Source: Acidobacteriota bacterium (GTDB lineage: Bacteria > Acidobacteriota > Thermoanaerobaculia > Multivoradales > Multivoraceae). From it: 34,739 nt of DNA. How positions within the stretch are numbered: the first letter of the stretch is position 1; each line of letters opens with the position of its first letter. The translations under genes were made by a program, and so were the position numbers. The stretch spans positions 1 to 34,739 of the forward strand of contig JAPOXA010000104.1 of the NCBI GenBank assembly GCA_026707325.1. Direction: 5' to 3'. Below the pieces are notes generated by a model, which had not been told where the DNA came from, did not search any database, and worked only from the letters and a program-made list of their open reading frames with translations. This document shows positions 1 to 8,033 of this stretch, piece after piece.

Positions 1-56
1 AGGTCAGGAACGCCGCCTGATCAACTCGCCAATCCACAACTTTCGGCAATACCTCG
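1..56. repeat. Left copy of 56-bp terminal inverted repeat
   Basis: The first 56 bases are the exact reverse complement of the last 56 bases (34684-34739); base 57 no longer matches. The copy begins AGGTCAGGAACG and ends CAATACCTCG. Reading inward, one frame is open from just after a TGA at 18-20 and runs without a stop into the helicase gene. The same phase of the other copy runs into the right-hand gene. No transposase is adjacent. A match of this length at both contig ends is also what an assembler leaves when both ends stop at the same repeat node in opposite orientation. Confidence 0.95.
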
Positions 57-92
57 CGACTGGCGTGGCACGACCGGGGTTGGGACGGTCGG

Positions 93-3000
93 GTGTGCGA
101 CGCGCCACACCTCAACGCTCACTGCATTGTCCACCAGCACATCCGCGACGCACGGGATGACGATAGAGAGCGCGAGTTCGCGGGTTCGGCCCTAGCCGAC
201 TTGGACGGCTGGCAGCCGCCGTGCTCGCGTGATCCGGCCGCATACGCTGAACGGGGCTTCGAAATCGTTCATCGGGATCCGCTCGAGTTTCGTCGGCTTC
301 AGTCGGTAAAGGAAGATCTGCCTCCGTACTCGTGCTGCCCGGCACCGTATCGCTGGATGCGCGAAGAGTTCTTCCAAGAGGTCTGTGAGACAGAGGACCT
401 GATGATCCGGGGTCCGGAGGAGGCCCGGAGACATGGGTGGATCTTCGAGCCAGACCGCCAGCGGGCGCTCCTCACGCGGTTTTGGGGAAAGCTAAAGCCT
501 CGCAGCTCACTGATCTTCTACTACTGCAATCACGGGAATCCGCTCGACGAGAACACGCGTCGCATCGTGGTCGGCGTGGGGAGGATCGAGGAGGTTGGCC
601 CCCAGCTCTACTTCGGGAGCACGAGCCGGTACACGGACCAGTACCCCGTCTGGTCGCGCCGAATCACTCAGTCCTATCCGGGCCAGGGCGTTCGGATTCC
701 GTACCAAGAGTACCTGCGGGAAGGGCGTTCAGCGGAGGGGATCATCTGTCGGGTACCAGGGAATGCGCTGCTGCCCTTCTCGTATGGTGGCGAACATGTT
801 TCCGACGACGTTGCCGTCTCCATTCTTGAACGCGTCATTCAGTGCGTTGAGCGTGTCGGTGCGGACGGCCACGTAGCTGGAGCTTGGGATCAGCGTCTTG
901 CTTGGTTGAACGATGTGCTGGCCGAGACCTGGAGCGGCCGTGGTCCATTCCCCGGTGCCGGGAGTGTGCTGCAGTACCTTGGCTTCTCGAAGGGCACTTC
1001 GTTCCAGAGGGCCGTATTGAGTCCGATGGCGAAGCGGGGCGAGAACTCTTGGGCGTATGTTCTCTCAATTCTCGAAGGGAGAACCGAGCCGGACAGCGGA
1101 CCCCATCATGGGGGACTTCTCAAGGCCCGCCAGCGGTGGGGTGTGTTGAAGTCCCGCCAGGCCCTCCTGTCCAAGCTCGCCCGGTTCGAACTCACTCCGG
1201 CACAGGTCCAACGCATCGCGAATCCCGAACAGCGGGCGGCTAGCGGGATCGACGCTACGGAGGATGCGCTCGTCGCCAACCCCTACATTCTTTCCGAGAG
1301 CGATCTCGGGGCGGCCGACTCCGACCCGGTGGCGCTTGAGACCATCGATCACGGCGTTTGGCCCTCTGGGGAGGCCTCCTTGTTCCCGGCCGACGACGAG
1401 GTTTCGCACGACGACAAGCGTCGAGTCCGTGCTGTCGGTGTCGCTGTGCTGCGTGACGCATCCGCCGACGGGGACACGTTCCTAGCGCTCCCAGACTTCC
1501 TGCACCGAGTTCTCCGACGCTTCCCCGAGAAGAGGGCTTGTCAGCCGGACCGAGAAGTGGTACTCGCCGAGGCGGACTTCTACCAGCAGCTCCTGTGGAC
1601 TTCCTTTGATTCCGACCCTCAACTCGTTGCTCTCAAGCAACTCCATTCCCTGGAGCGGCACGCCGCGGCCGTCATGACGCGTCGGGCCAAGAGGGTGAAT
1701 CCTGCTGCTGATCCGCCGATCGACTGGCTTGCTGCGCTTGTAGAGCTCTTCGGCGACCCCAACTCCGAGCGCCAGCGCATCGCGTTGCGCGAGAAGGTTG
1801 CAGCACTGCAGAAGCTCTTCGTGCGGCGGCTGAGCATCCTGACCGGAGGAGCAGGCACAGGGAAGACCTCGGTCCTCAGTGTCTTCCTGAAGGAGTTGGT
1901 GCGCGCTGAGGGTCGGCATCAGACTCTCTTGCTCGCGCCAACTGGGAAAGCACGCGTTCGCCTCTCGACCAAGACCGGGCGCAACGCGATGACCGTTCAC
2001 CAGTTCCTGCTGAAGCAGGGTTGGTTCGTGCCCGAGATCTTTGCGCTCAGGCAGGAGAGCGACCAGAACCGCTTCCAGTCGACCACGGTCATTGTTGACG
2101 AGTGTTCGATGATCCCGACCGATCTCTTCGGGACGCTGCTCCGAGCCCTCGATTCGGGACTGATGCGTCGACTGGTTTTGGTGGGCGACCCAGACCAGCT
2201 TCCGCCGATCGGTCCCGGACGGCCGTTCGCGGACATCATCGAGTGGCTACGCAAGGAGCAAGCTGAGTGCATCGCTCCGCTAAGTGTCTGCATGCGTACT
2301 GCTGACGAGGAGGGGGCAGCGGTCGAGGACAGCGTGGCGCTAGCGCTCGCCGACGGCTATCGAACTTCGGTCGTTAGCCCCGGCGACGACGAGATCCTGG
2401 CCGCCGTGGCACGGGGGGAGTCGACGGGTGACTTGGAGGTCGCGTTTTGGAACGACCATGACGAGCTACTTAGGGAGTTGAGGAAACGGATGGCGACGAA
2501 CTTGGGGATTCGCGACGACGACTACAGGAGCTTCAACCACTCCTTAGGCATCGACGCGGAGGAGTGGGAAGAAAGTGAGGCTTGGCAGATCCTCTCTCCT
2601 ACTCGCGCTCAGTACTTCGGAACGGACGACATGAACCGTCGCATCCAGCGGGAGTACAAAGGCGGGCTCCTCGCCCAGGCACGGAAACCCGGCTCCCGCT
2701 CTCCCCGACCCTTTGGGGATCACGAGATTGTCTGGACCGACAAGGTGATCCAGGTCGTCAACCAAAGCCGCAGGGGCTACCCCCGAGGCGGCGGCCTGGA
2801 CTACGTGGCGAACGGCGAGATCGGGATCGTCAGTCGAACAGCCAAGGGAAGAGGATCGCCTTATCTCGACGTTGTGTTCTCGACCCAGACCGACGTGTCG
2901 TACCGGTACTTCGGGAAGCAGGTCGACGACAGTCTCGAACTCGCTTACGCCCTGACGGTTCACAAGGCGCAGGGCAGCGACTTCGACAAGGTGTTCTTGG

Positions 3001-3572
3001 TCATTCCGCAGAAGGCCTCGACTCTCTCCCGAGAGCTGGTCTACACGGGCCTCACCCGCTTCCGCAAGAAGCTAGTCCTGTTGATTGAGAAGGACATCGA
3101 GCCGTTACGTCGATTGCGGAGCCCGGACTGTTCGGACACTCGTCGACGCAACACACACATGTTCACTCTGGCTCTCCGCCCGGACGACGTGAAGAGGCCC
3201 CATCTTGAAGCGCTCATTCACCGCACGCGGAGGGGCGTTGCGGTCCGCTCCAAGAGCGAAGTGGTTGTGGCGGACATCCTGGACGCGCTCGGAATCAGCT
3301 ACTTGTACGAGGAACCCCTGTACTCGCGATCGAACCCGAAGGACTTTCGGTTGCCGGACTTCACCGTTGGCTTTGAGGGAGACGTCTACTACTGGGAACA
3401 CCTCGGCATGCTGAACGTGCCGACCTACCGCGACACGTGGGAACGTAAGCGACAATGGTACGAGGACAACGGCTACGCCGACCGGCTCATCACGTCGGAG
3501 GACGGGGCCGACGGTAGTATTGACGCCGCCCTGATCGAGCGGATCGCCAGGAAGCGGATCCTGGAAGAGTGA
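93..3572 (+). CDS. RecD-like SF1 DNA helicase with C-terminal PD-(D/E)XK-type nuclease domain, probable defence or repair protein
   Basis: A protein of 1159 aa from GTG at 93; the frame is open back to 21. The N-terminal ~280 residues are Cys-rich and match no domain I can name. A superfamily 1 helicase core follows: Walker A GGAGTGKT (585-592), Walker B VDE (DE at 669-670), GDPDQLPP (698-705), VHKAQGSDF (956-964) and TGLTR (985-989). The last ~100 residues contain LPDF (D1089) and YYWEHLG (E1102), the pattern of a PD-(D/E)XK nuclease module fused to helicases. It probably unwinds and cuts DNA, as stand-alone helicase-nucleases in phage defence do; this role is inferred. The start is uncertain: the residues before GTG 93 (LAWHDRGWDGR) look like the N-terminus of this family, but no ATG, GTG or TTG lies in frame between 21 and 92, so the true start may be lost in the terminal repeat. 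Its base usage looks less GC-rich than its neighbours. Confidence 0.8.
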   Translation: MCDAPHLNAHCIVHQHIRDARDDDREREFAGSALADLDGWQPPCSRDPAAYAERGFEIVHRDPLEFRRLQSVKEDLPPYSCCPAPYRWMREEFFQEVCETEDLMIRGPEEARRHGWIFEPDRQRALLTRFWGKLKPRSSLIFYYCNHGNPLDENTRRIVVGVGRIEEVGPQLYFGSTSRYTDQYPVWSRRITQSYPGQGVRIPYQEYLREGRSAEGIICRVPGNALLPFSYGGEHVSDDVAVSILERVIQCVERVGADGHVAGAWDQRLAWLNDVLAETWSGRGPFPGAGSVLQYLGFSKGTSFQRAVLSPMAKRGENSWAYVLSILEGRTEPDSGPHHGGLLKARQRWGVLKSRQALLSKLARFELTPAQVQRIANPEQRAASGIDATEDALVANPYILSESDLGAADSDPVALETIDHGVWPSGEASLFPADDEVSHDDKRRVRAVGVAVLRDASADGDTFLALPDFLHRVLRRFPEKRACQPDREVVLAEADFYQQLLWTSFDSDPQLVALKQLHSLERHAAAVMTRRAKRVNPAADPPIDWLAALVELFGDPNSERQRIALREKVAALQKLFVRRLSILTGGAGTGKTSVLSVFLKELVRAEGRHQTLLLAPTGKARVRLSTKTGRNAMTVHQFLLKQGWFVPEIFALRQESDQNRFQSTTVIVDECSMIPTDLFGTLLRALDSGLMRRLVLVGDPDQLPPIGPGRPFADIIEWLRKEQAECIAPLSVCMRTADEEGAAVEDSVALALADGYRTSVVSPGDDEILAAVARGESTGDLEVAFWNDHDELLRELRKRMATNLGIRDDDYRSFNHSLGIDAEEWEESEAWQILSPTRAQYFGTDDMNRRIQREYKGGLLAQARKPGSRSPRPFGDHEIVWTDKVIQVVNQSRRGYPRGGGLDYVANGEIGIVSRTAKGRGSPYLDVVFSTQTDVSYRYFGKQVDDSLELAYALTVHKAQGSDFDKVFLVIPQKASTLSRELVYTGLTRFRKKLVLLIEKDIEPLRRLRSPDCSDTRRRNTHMFTLALRPDDVKRPHLEALIHRTRRGVAVRSKSEVVVADILDALGISYLYEEPLYSRSNPKDFRLPDFTVGFEGDVYYWEHLGMLNVPTYRDTWERKRQWYEDNGYADRLITSEDGADGSIDAALIERIARKRILEE

Positions 3573-3701
3573 AGGAGGTCCACTGAGGTTCGTCCCCGTG
3601 CGGGTTCCCCTCTGTCAACACAGAAATCAGCGCGTTGAGTGGCGGAGGGCGCAGGTTGGCAGGAGCCGCGAACGGCGGGGGGTGACGGCCTGCGGGGAGG
3701 C
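3573..3701. other. Convergent intergenic gap
   Basis: 129 bp between the convergent helicase and dehydrogenase genes. I see only weak, short dyads (for example CCCG/CGGG near 3595-3606) and no T-tract terminator. It may mark the boundary between the accessory left end and the chromosomal backbone. Confidence 0.4.
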
Positions 3702-4766
3702 CTACTTCATCGCCGCGATGATGGCCCGCGCCATCTGCCACGTGGACGAACGGCCGTCCAGGTCGGGTGTCAGACTTCGGCCTTCCTCGAGGACGGCGGT
3801 CACCGCCCGATCGATGCGCTCCGCCTCCTCGTAGAGGTCGAAGTGCCGGAGTAGTGCGATGGCGGGGGTGAGCAGCGGCAGCAGGTTCGCCTGGCCGGTA
3901 CCGATCAGGTGCGGCGCGTCGCCGTGGACGGCCTCGAAGACGTGGCAGTCGTCGCCGACGTTGATCGCGTGGCCGGTGGAGATGCCGCCGGCGAGGCCGG
4001 CGCCGAGGTTGCTCAGGATGTCGCCGTAGAGATTCTCCATCAGCATGACGTCGAAGTCGTACGGATTCAGCACGAGGCGCATGCAGGCCGCATCGACGAT
4101 GCAGTCGTCGACCTCGATGTCGGGGTAGCCGGCGGCGACCGACCGGACCGTGTCCAGGAACAGGCCGTCGCTCTGCTTCATGATGTTCGCCTTGTGGATC
4201 ACGGTGATCCTCTTGCGGCCGTGTCGTCTGGCGATGCGGAAGGCGTAGTCGGCGATCCGGCGGCAGGCGTCGCGGCTGACCACCTTCATGCTCTCGACCA
4301 CGCCGTCGACAATCTCGTGCTCGATGCCGCGGTAGACGCTCTCGGTGATCTCGCGGATCAGCAGCACGTCCAGGCCGGGATAGCGGGTGGGGAGACCCGG
4401 CATCGACCGGACCGGGCGCACGCTGGCCCAGAGGCCCAGCATCTGCCGGAGCGCGACGTTCGGGTTCTGGGGCCCGGGGCCGACCCGCACGGCGTCGGGG
4501 CCAGGACCGATGAGCCGCGTCTTGAGCGCCACCCGGCAGTCGCGGATCGCCTCGGCGGCTTCGCCGAGAACGGTTTCCGTGTTCCGTCGCACCGCGGTCG
4601 GCACGTCGACTCGGACGAAATCGAAGCGGGCGCCCGCTGACTCCAGGATCTCCAGTACCGGCGGCGCGGTTTCGGCGCCGATGCCGCTGGTGCCGACGAT
4701 CAGGGCCACGCTGGGCCGCGCCGTGTCCCGTTCCGCCCTCGAGCCGGCGTCGCCGTTCGCGCTCAT
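3702..4766 (-). CDS. Isocitrate/isopropylmalate dehydrogenase family protein with altered active site
   Basis: 354 aa from ATG at 4766, overlapping the stop of the upstream dehydrogenase gene as ATGA. The fold is that of NAD(P)-dependent beta-decarboxylating dehydrogenases, which oxidise and decarboxylate 2-hydroxy acids such as isocitrate. Conserved: LR (106-107), Y145 in YRGIEHE, K192 in HKANIM, D225 and D249. Altered: the N-terminal GDGIG is GTSGIG (25-30), the substrate-binding SxN is NPN (101-103), ENTE is EITE, and the second metal-binding Asp of GDxxSD is Asn253 (GDILSN). Similar losses occur in the regulatory beta and gamma subunits of eukaryotic NAD-isocitrate dehydrogenase. Together with the tight coupling to its paralogue, this suggests a non-catalytic or specialised partner subunit. 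An independent enzyme with another substrate remains possible. A longer upstream reading frame is only an out-of-frame extension over the neighbouring gene. Confidence 0.82.
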   Translation of the reverse strand: MSANGDAGSRAERDTARPSVALIVGTSGIGAETAPPVLEILESAGARFDFVRVDVPTAVRRNTETVLGEAAEAIRDCRVALKTRLIGPGPDAVRVGPGPQNPNVALRQMLGLWASVRPVRSMPGLPTRYPGLDVLLIREITESVYRGIEHEIVDGVVESMKVVSRDACRRIADYAFRIARRHGRKRITVIHKANIMKQSDGLFLDTVRSVAAGYPDIEVDDCIVDAACMRLVLNPYDFDVMLMENLYGDILSNLGAGLAGGISTGHAINVGDDCHVFEAVHGDAPHLIGTGQANLLPLLTPAIALLRHFDLYEEAERIDRAVTAVLEEGRSLTPDLDGRSSTWQMARAIIAAMK

Positions 4767-5800
4767 GGGCCGGCCTCCCGCTCCCGGGCAACGCCCTCGA
4801 GCTCGTGGAGAAGAGCGTCCGTGAGCTCGGACGTGTTGGCCGAGCCTCCCAGGTCGCGGGTCAGGGACTTGCCGTCGACGAGCAGTCGCTCGACGCCCGT
4901 TCGGAGGTGGTCCGCGGCGTCGGCCTCGCCCACGTAGCGGAGCATCAGCTCCGCCGACAGAATGAGGGCGATCGGGTTGGCGAGGTCGCGGCCGGCGATG
5001 TCGGGGGCGGTGCCGTGGACGGCCTCGAAGACGGCGCAACCGTCGCCATAGTTCGCTCCCGGGACCACGCCGAGGCCTCCGACGAGGCCGGCGCAGAGGT
5101 CGCTCATCAGGTCGCCGTCGAGGTTTCCCATGACCAGCATGTCGAAGCGGGTCGGGTCCGTGGCGAGTTCGAGCGCGAGATTGTCCAGCGGCAGGTAGTC
5201 GACCTGGAAGAAGGGGTAGCGCCGCGCGCACTCGCGGGCGCAGTCCAGGAACAGGTTGTCCGACAGCGGCGTGATGGACGCCTTGTGCACGATGGTGAGC
5301 CTCTTGCGGCCGTGGCTGCGGGCGTACTCGAACGCGAACTGCATGATGCGGCGGGAGGCGTCCCGAGTGACGATCCTGAGCGCCTCGACCACGCCGTCGA
5401 CGACCTCGTGCTCGCGGCCGCTGTAGAGCCCCTCCGTGTTCTCGCGGACGATGATCTGGTCGACATCCTGGTAGCGGGCCAGGGTGTTGCCGGGCATCGA
5501 GCGCACGGGTCTGACGCAGGCGAACAGATCCAGGGATTGCCGCAGGAGGACGTTGACGCTGCGCCAGCCGCCCGCTACGGGTGTCTGGAGCGGCCCCTTG
5601 ATGGCGATCCGGTTGCGGCGGATCGAGTCGATCGCCTCGTCGGGGAGCGGCGAGAGTCCCTGGTCGACCGCCGTGCTGCCGGCCACGACCGGTTCCCATT
5701 CGATCCGGCCGCCGGTGACGAAGTCGACCGCGCGCACCATCGCCTTGCTGACCTCGGGGCCGATCCCGTCGCCCGGAAGAAGGGTGACCGCGTACTTCAA
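4763..5800 (-). CDS. NAD-dependent isocitrate dehydrogenase-like (beta-decarboxylating) dehydrogenase
   Basis: 345 aa starting at TTG 5800 (MKYAVTLLPGDGIGPE), which overlaps the upstream stop as TTGA. It carries the full family set: GDGIG (10-14), S81/N83/R87 (SVNVLLR, the isocitrate-type substrate motif), ENTEGLYSGREHE with Y126, K173 in VHKAS, D206, D230 and D234 (GDLMSD), then a C-terminal EAVHGTAPDIAG dinucleotide-binding loop. It resembles NAD-isocitrate dehydrogenases most closely; isopropylmalate- or tartrate-type substrates are not excluded. Unlike its downstream paralogue it keeps all the catalytic residues I can check, so it is the likely active subunit if the two form a complex. 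The TTG is preferred because the family's beta-strand and GDGIG begin directly after it. Confidence 0.85.
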   Translation of the reverse strand: MKYAVTLLPGDGIGPEVSKAMVRAVDFVTGGRIEWEPVVAGSTAVDQGLSPLPDEAIDSIRRNRIAIKGPLQTPVAGGWRSVNVLLRQSLDLFACVRPVRSMPGNTLARYQDVDQIIVRENTEGLYSGREHEVVDGVVEALRIVTRDASRRIMQFAFEYARSHGRKRLTIVHKASITPLSDNLFLDCARECARRYPFFQVDYLPLDNLALELATDPTRFDMLVMGNLDGDLMSDLCAGLVGGLGVVPGANYGDGCAVFEAVHGTAPDIAGRDLANPIALILSAELMLRYVGEADAADHLRTGVERLLVDGKSLTRDLGGSANTSELTDALLHELEGVAREREAGP

Positions 5801-7350
5801 GCCGTGTCTTCGACCATCGCCTCGATCAGGCAGGGGCCCGGTTCGGCGAAGCCGCGTTCGAGCGCCTCCGTCAGCTCTTCGCCGGTCCGCACCTGGACGG
5901 CCGGCATGCCGAAGCCGCGGGCCAGGTCGAGCCACTCGACGCGAGGACCGGAGAGGTCGGTCAGGTTGACGCTCTGCGGCCCGAGTTCTTCCACGCCGGC
6001 GCGATGGAGCTCCACCTGGAGGATGCGGTAGACGTCGTTCGCGAACACCAGGTTCACGACGTCGACTCCTTCGCGGACCTGGCTCCACAGCGCCTGGATC
6101 GTGTAGAGGCCGCTGCCGTCGCCCTCGAGGTTCAGGACCTTGCGGTCCGGACAGGCGATGGCGGCACCGAGGGAAGCCGGCAGGCCCATGCCGATGGCGC
6201 CGCCGTTCTCCTGGAGGTAGGTGTGGGCCGGCGCGTTCATCGTCGCGGGATAGAAGCCGGCGCCGGCGGTGATCCCCTCGTCCATCACGATCGCCTGCTC
6301 GGGCAGGGTGGCGGCGATCGCCTGGGCCGCGACCCGGACGCCGATCGGCCCTGTGGGCGTCGGCGGCCTCTCGACACCGCGGGCCGGCGGTTCCTCCTTC
6401 GCGCCGAGCGCACCGGCCAGCTCGCGGAGGGCGTGGCCGCTGTTCTCCGTCGGGTGGCTGAGGACGACGACGTCCGTGGACTCCGGGATCAACCGGCTGA
6501 CGCCGCCCTCGTAGCCGAAGAACGCGACGGGGTCGAGCGCGCCGGCCAGGACCACGGTGTCAACGCCGCGGAAGAACTCCACTGCCTGTTCCGGGAAGTA
6601 GGGGACTCGCGGGAGAAGCGGCAGGTGGTGCCCGCGCTCCATGCGTCCACAGAAGGTCTCGGCGGCGAGCCGGCAGCCCGTCTTCGCCTGCACCTTGGCC
6701 GCCTCGCGCTGGGCGGCTTCCGTGAAGCCGGAGCTGCCGAGCATCAGCATCGTTCGCTCACCCTTCGACGTGGCGGCGCGGGCCCGGTCGATGGCGTCGG
6801 GACCGACCAACCCACCGGGCGGGGGAGTCGGTTCGACGATCGGGCCGTATGCCTCGTTCCACTGGCAGTCGGTCGGCACGATCAGGGTCGCGACCTGTCC
6901 GGGATGGCGGCTGGCCGCGGAGATGGCGTCCGCCATGTCGCGGGAGATGTGCTCGGCGGAGGCCGCGGTGCGCTGCCAGTCGGACACTGCCCGGACCAGA
7001 CTCTCGACCTCGGTGTTGAGCGGCGGATCGTAGTTCCGGTGCCAGGTCGGGTGGTGGCCGATCACGTTGACGAGGGGAGTGCGTCCGCGGCGGGCGTTGT
7101 GGAGGTTCGCGAATCCGTTCGCGAAGCCCGGTCCGAGGTGGACGAGAGTCAGGGCGGGTTTGCCGGTCATCCGGCCGTAGCCGTCGGCTGCGCCGGTGGC
7201 CACTCCCTCGAACTGGGCGAGCACGCCGCGCACGCCGGGAATCTCGTCGAGCGCGGCGACGAGGTGGATCTCCGAGGTGCCCGGATTCGCGAAACAGACT
7301 TCGACGCCGGCGTTCGCGGCGGTCCGGAGCATGGCCTGGGCGCCGTTCAT
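5797..7350 (-). CDS. Thiamine diphosphate-dependent enzyme, acetolactate synthase large subunit-like
   Basis: 517 aa from ATG 7350. It has the three-part ThDP-enzyme fold. The N-terminal PYR domain carries the catalytic-type glutamate (E48 in AQFEGVATGAADGYGR). A central Rossmann-like domain follows. The C-terminal PP domain has the metal/ThDP motif LEGDGSGLYTI leading to FANDVY. Annotated relatives are usually called acetolactate synthase large subunit or benzoylformate decarboxylase-like. No small regulatory subunit is nearby, so branched-chain amino acid synthesis is doubtful and 2-oxo-acid decarboxylation or carboligation is as likely. It lies 25 bp after the Lrp gene and its stop overlaps the next start (TTGA), so it should be co-transcribed and translationally coupled with the two dehydrogenases. 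Confidence 0.85.
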   Translation of the reverse strand: MNGAQAMLRTAANAGVEVCFANPGTSEIHLVAALDEIPGVRGVLAQFEGVATGAADGYGRMTGKPALTLVHLGPGFANGFANLHNARRGRTPLVNVIGHHPTWHRNYDPPLNTEVESLVRAVSDWQRTAASAEHISRDMADAISAASRHPGQVATLIVPTDCQWNEAYGPIVEPTPPPGGLVGPDAIDRARAATSKGERTMLMLGSSGFTEAAQREAAKVQAKTGCRLAAETFCGRMERGHHLPLLPRVPYFPEQAVEFFRGVDTVVLAGALDPVAFFGYEGGVSRLIPESTDVVVLSHPTENSGHALRELAGALGAKEEPPARGVERPPTPTGPIGVRVAAQAIAATLPEQAIVMDEGITAGAGFYPATMNAPAHTYLQENGGAIGMGLPASLGAAIACPDRKVLNLEGDGSGLYTIQALWSQVREGVDVVNLVFANDVYRILQVELHRAGVEELGPQSVNLTDLSGPRVEWLDLARGFGMPAVQVRTGEELTEALERGFAEPGPCLIEAMVEDTA

Positions 7351-7375
7351 CGGAGCGGGAGGGTAGCAAGCCGCC

Positions 7376-7933
7376 TCATCGGCGCTCGCGTCCTTCTTGC
7401 GCTTCCGCGGTCGGGGTTCGGGACTCGAGCGGCAGTGCGGTCGTGCGCTTGATCTCGTTCAGCACGATGCTGGTGAGCAGCCGGTCAACGCCGGGGATGG
7501 CGGCGAGTTCGTCCGCCAGGATGTGCTCGAGGTGCCGGTAGTCGCGGGCCACGATCTTCAGCAGGTAGTCGTGCTCGCCGGTCAGGAAGTGGCACTCGAG
7601 CACTTCGGGGAGCTCGCTGATCACCTTGCTGAAGCGGCGCACCGCGTCCGCTTGGTGGTGCGTGAGGAAGACCTGAACGAAGCAGAGCAATCCGAGATTC
7701 ACGGCGTTGCGATCCAGCAGGGTGACCTGACGCTGGATCACGCCGCGGTCTTCGAGTTTCCGGAGGCGCTTCTTCAGGCCCGAGGCGGAGAGTTCGACCC
7801 GCCGGGCGATGTCGGCATCGGTGCGGTTCGAGTCCTCTTGCAGCAACTCGAGGATCGCGTAGTCCGTGGCATCGAGGGGGCGGCCGACCGAGCGCTGCGA
7901 CTCGGTGCTCTGGTGGTTGCTCTTGGAGTCCAT
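7376..7933 (-). CDS. Lrp/AsnC family transcriptional regulator
   Basis: 185 aa from ATG 7933. Residues ~20-70 form the Lrp winged helix-turn-helix (LDATDYAILELLQEDSNRTD, then SASGLKKRLRKLEDRGVI). Residues ~80-160 form the AsnC/RAM ligand-binding domain (LECHFLTGEHDYLLKIVARD, a typical effector-domain strand-helix run). The ~20-residue N-terminal and ~25-residue C-terminal tails are polar and probably disordered. It is the first gene of the minus-strand operon and is divergent from the aromatic amino acid operon across 100 bp. By analogy with other Lrp/AsnC proteins it may sense an amino acid and control one or both operons; this is inferred. Confidence 0.93.
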   Translation of the reverse strand: MDSKSNHQSTESQRSVGRPLDATDYAILELLQEDSNRTDADIARRVELSASGLKKRLRKLEDRGVIQRQVTLLDRNAVNLGLLCFVQVFLTHHQADAVRRFSKVISELPEVLECHFLTGEHDYLLKIVARDYRHLEHILADELAAIPGVDRLLTSIVLNEIKRTTALPLESRTPTAEAQEGRERR

Positions 7934-8033
7934 TGGGCGGATTCTTGCACAGAGTGGGAGTTGGCCCGGACGAGAGTGTGGAGAGTGGAATTTTCACTTG
8001 TTCGCACCTATTGGTCATGATAGCGTCCCACAA
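7934..8033. promoter_or_regulatory. Divergent promoter/operator region between lrp-type gene and Phe/Tyr operon
   Basis: 100 bp separates the two divergent starts and must contain both promoters. For the plus strand, TGATAG at 8018-8023 is a plausible -10, with TTCACT (7993-7998) or TTGTTC (7998-8003) upstream at poor spacing. The AT-rich tract 7989-7999 stands out in this high-GC context and could be an Lrp contact site. No clear dyad was found. Confidence 0.4.

Noticed and set aside
3612..3623. CTGT-CAAC-ACAG palindrome as a LexA (SOS) box near the helicase gene
   Set aside because: The spacer is 4 nt, not the 8 nt of CTGT-N8-ACAG, and it lies downstream of the gene.
3702..5699. A 665-residue minus-strand frame that looks like a fusion upstream of the second dehydrogenase
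   Set aside because: The extra N-terminal part is Arg/Pro-rich shadow of the neighbouring dehydrogenase gene in another frame; the real start is ATG 4766.
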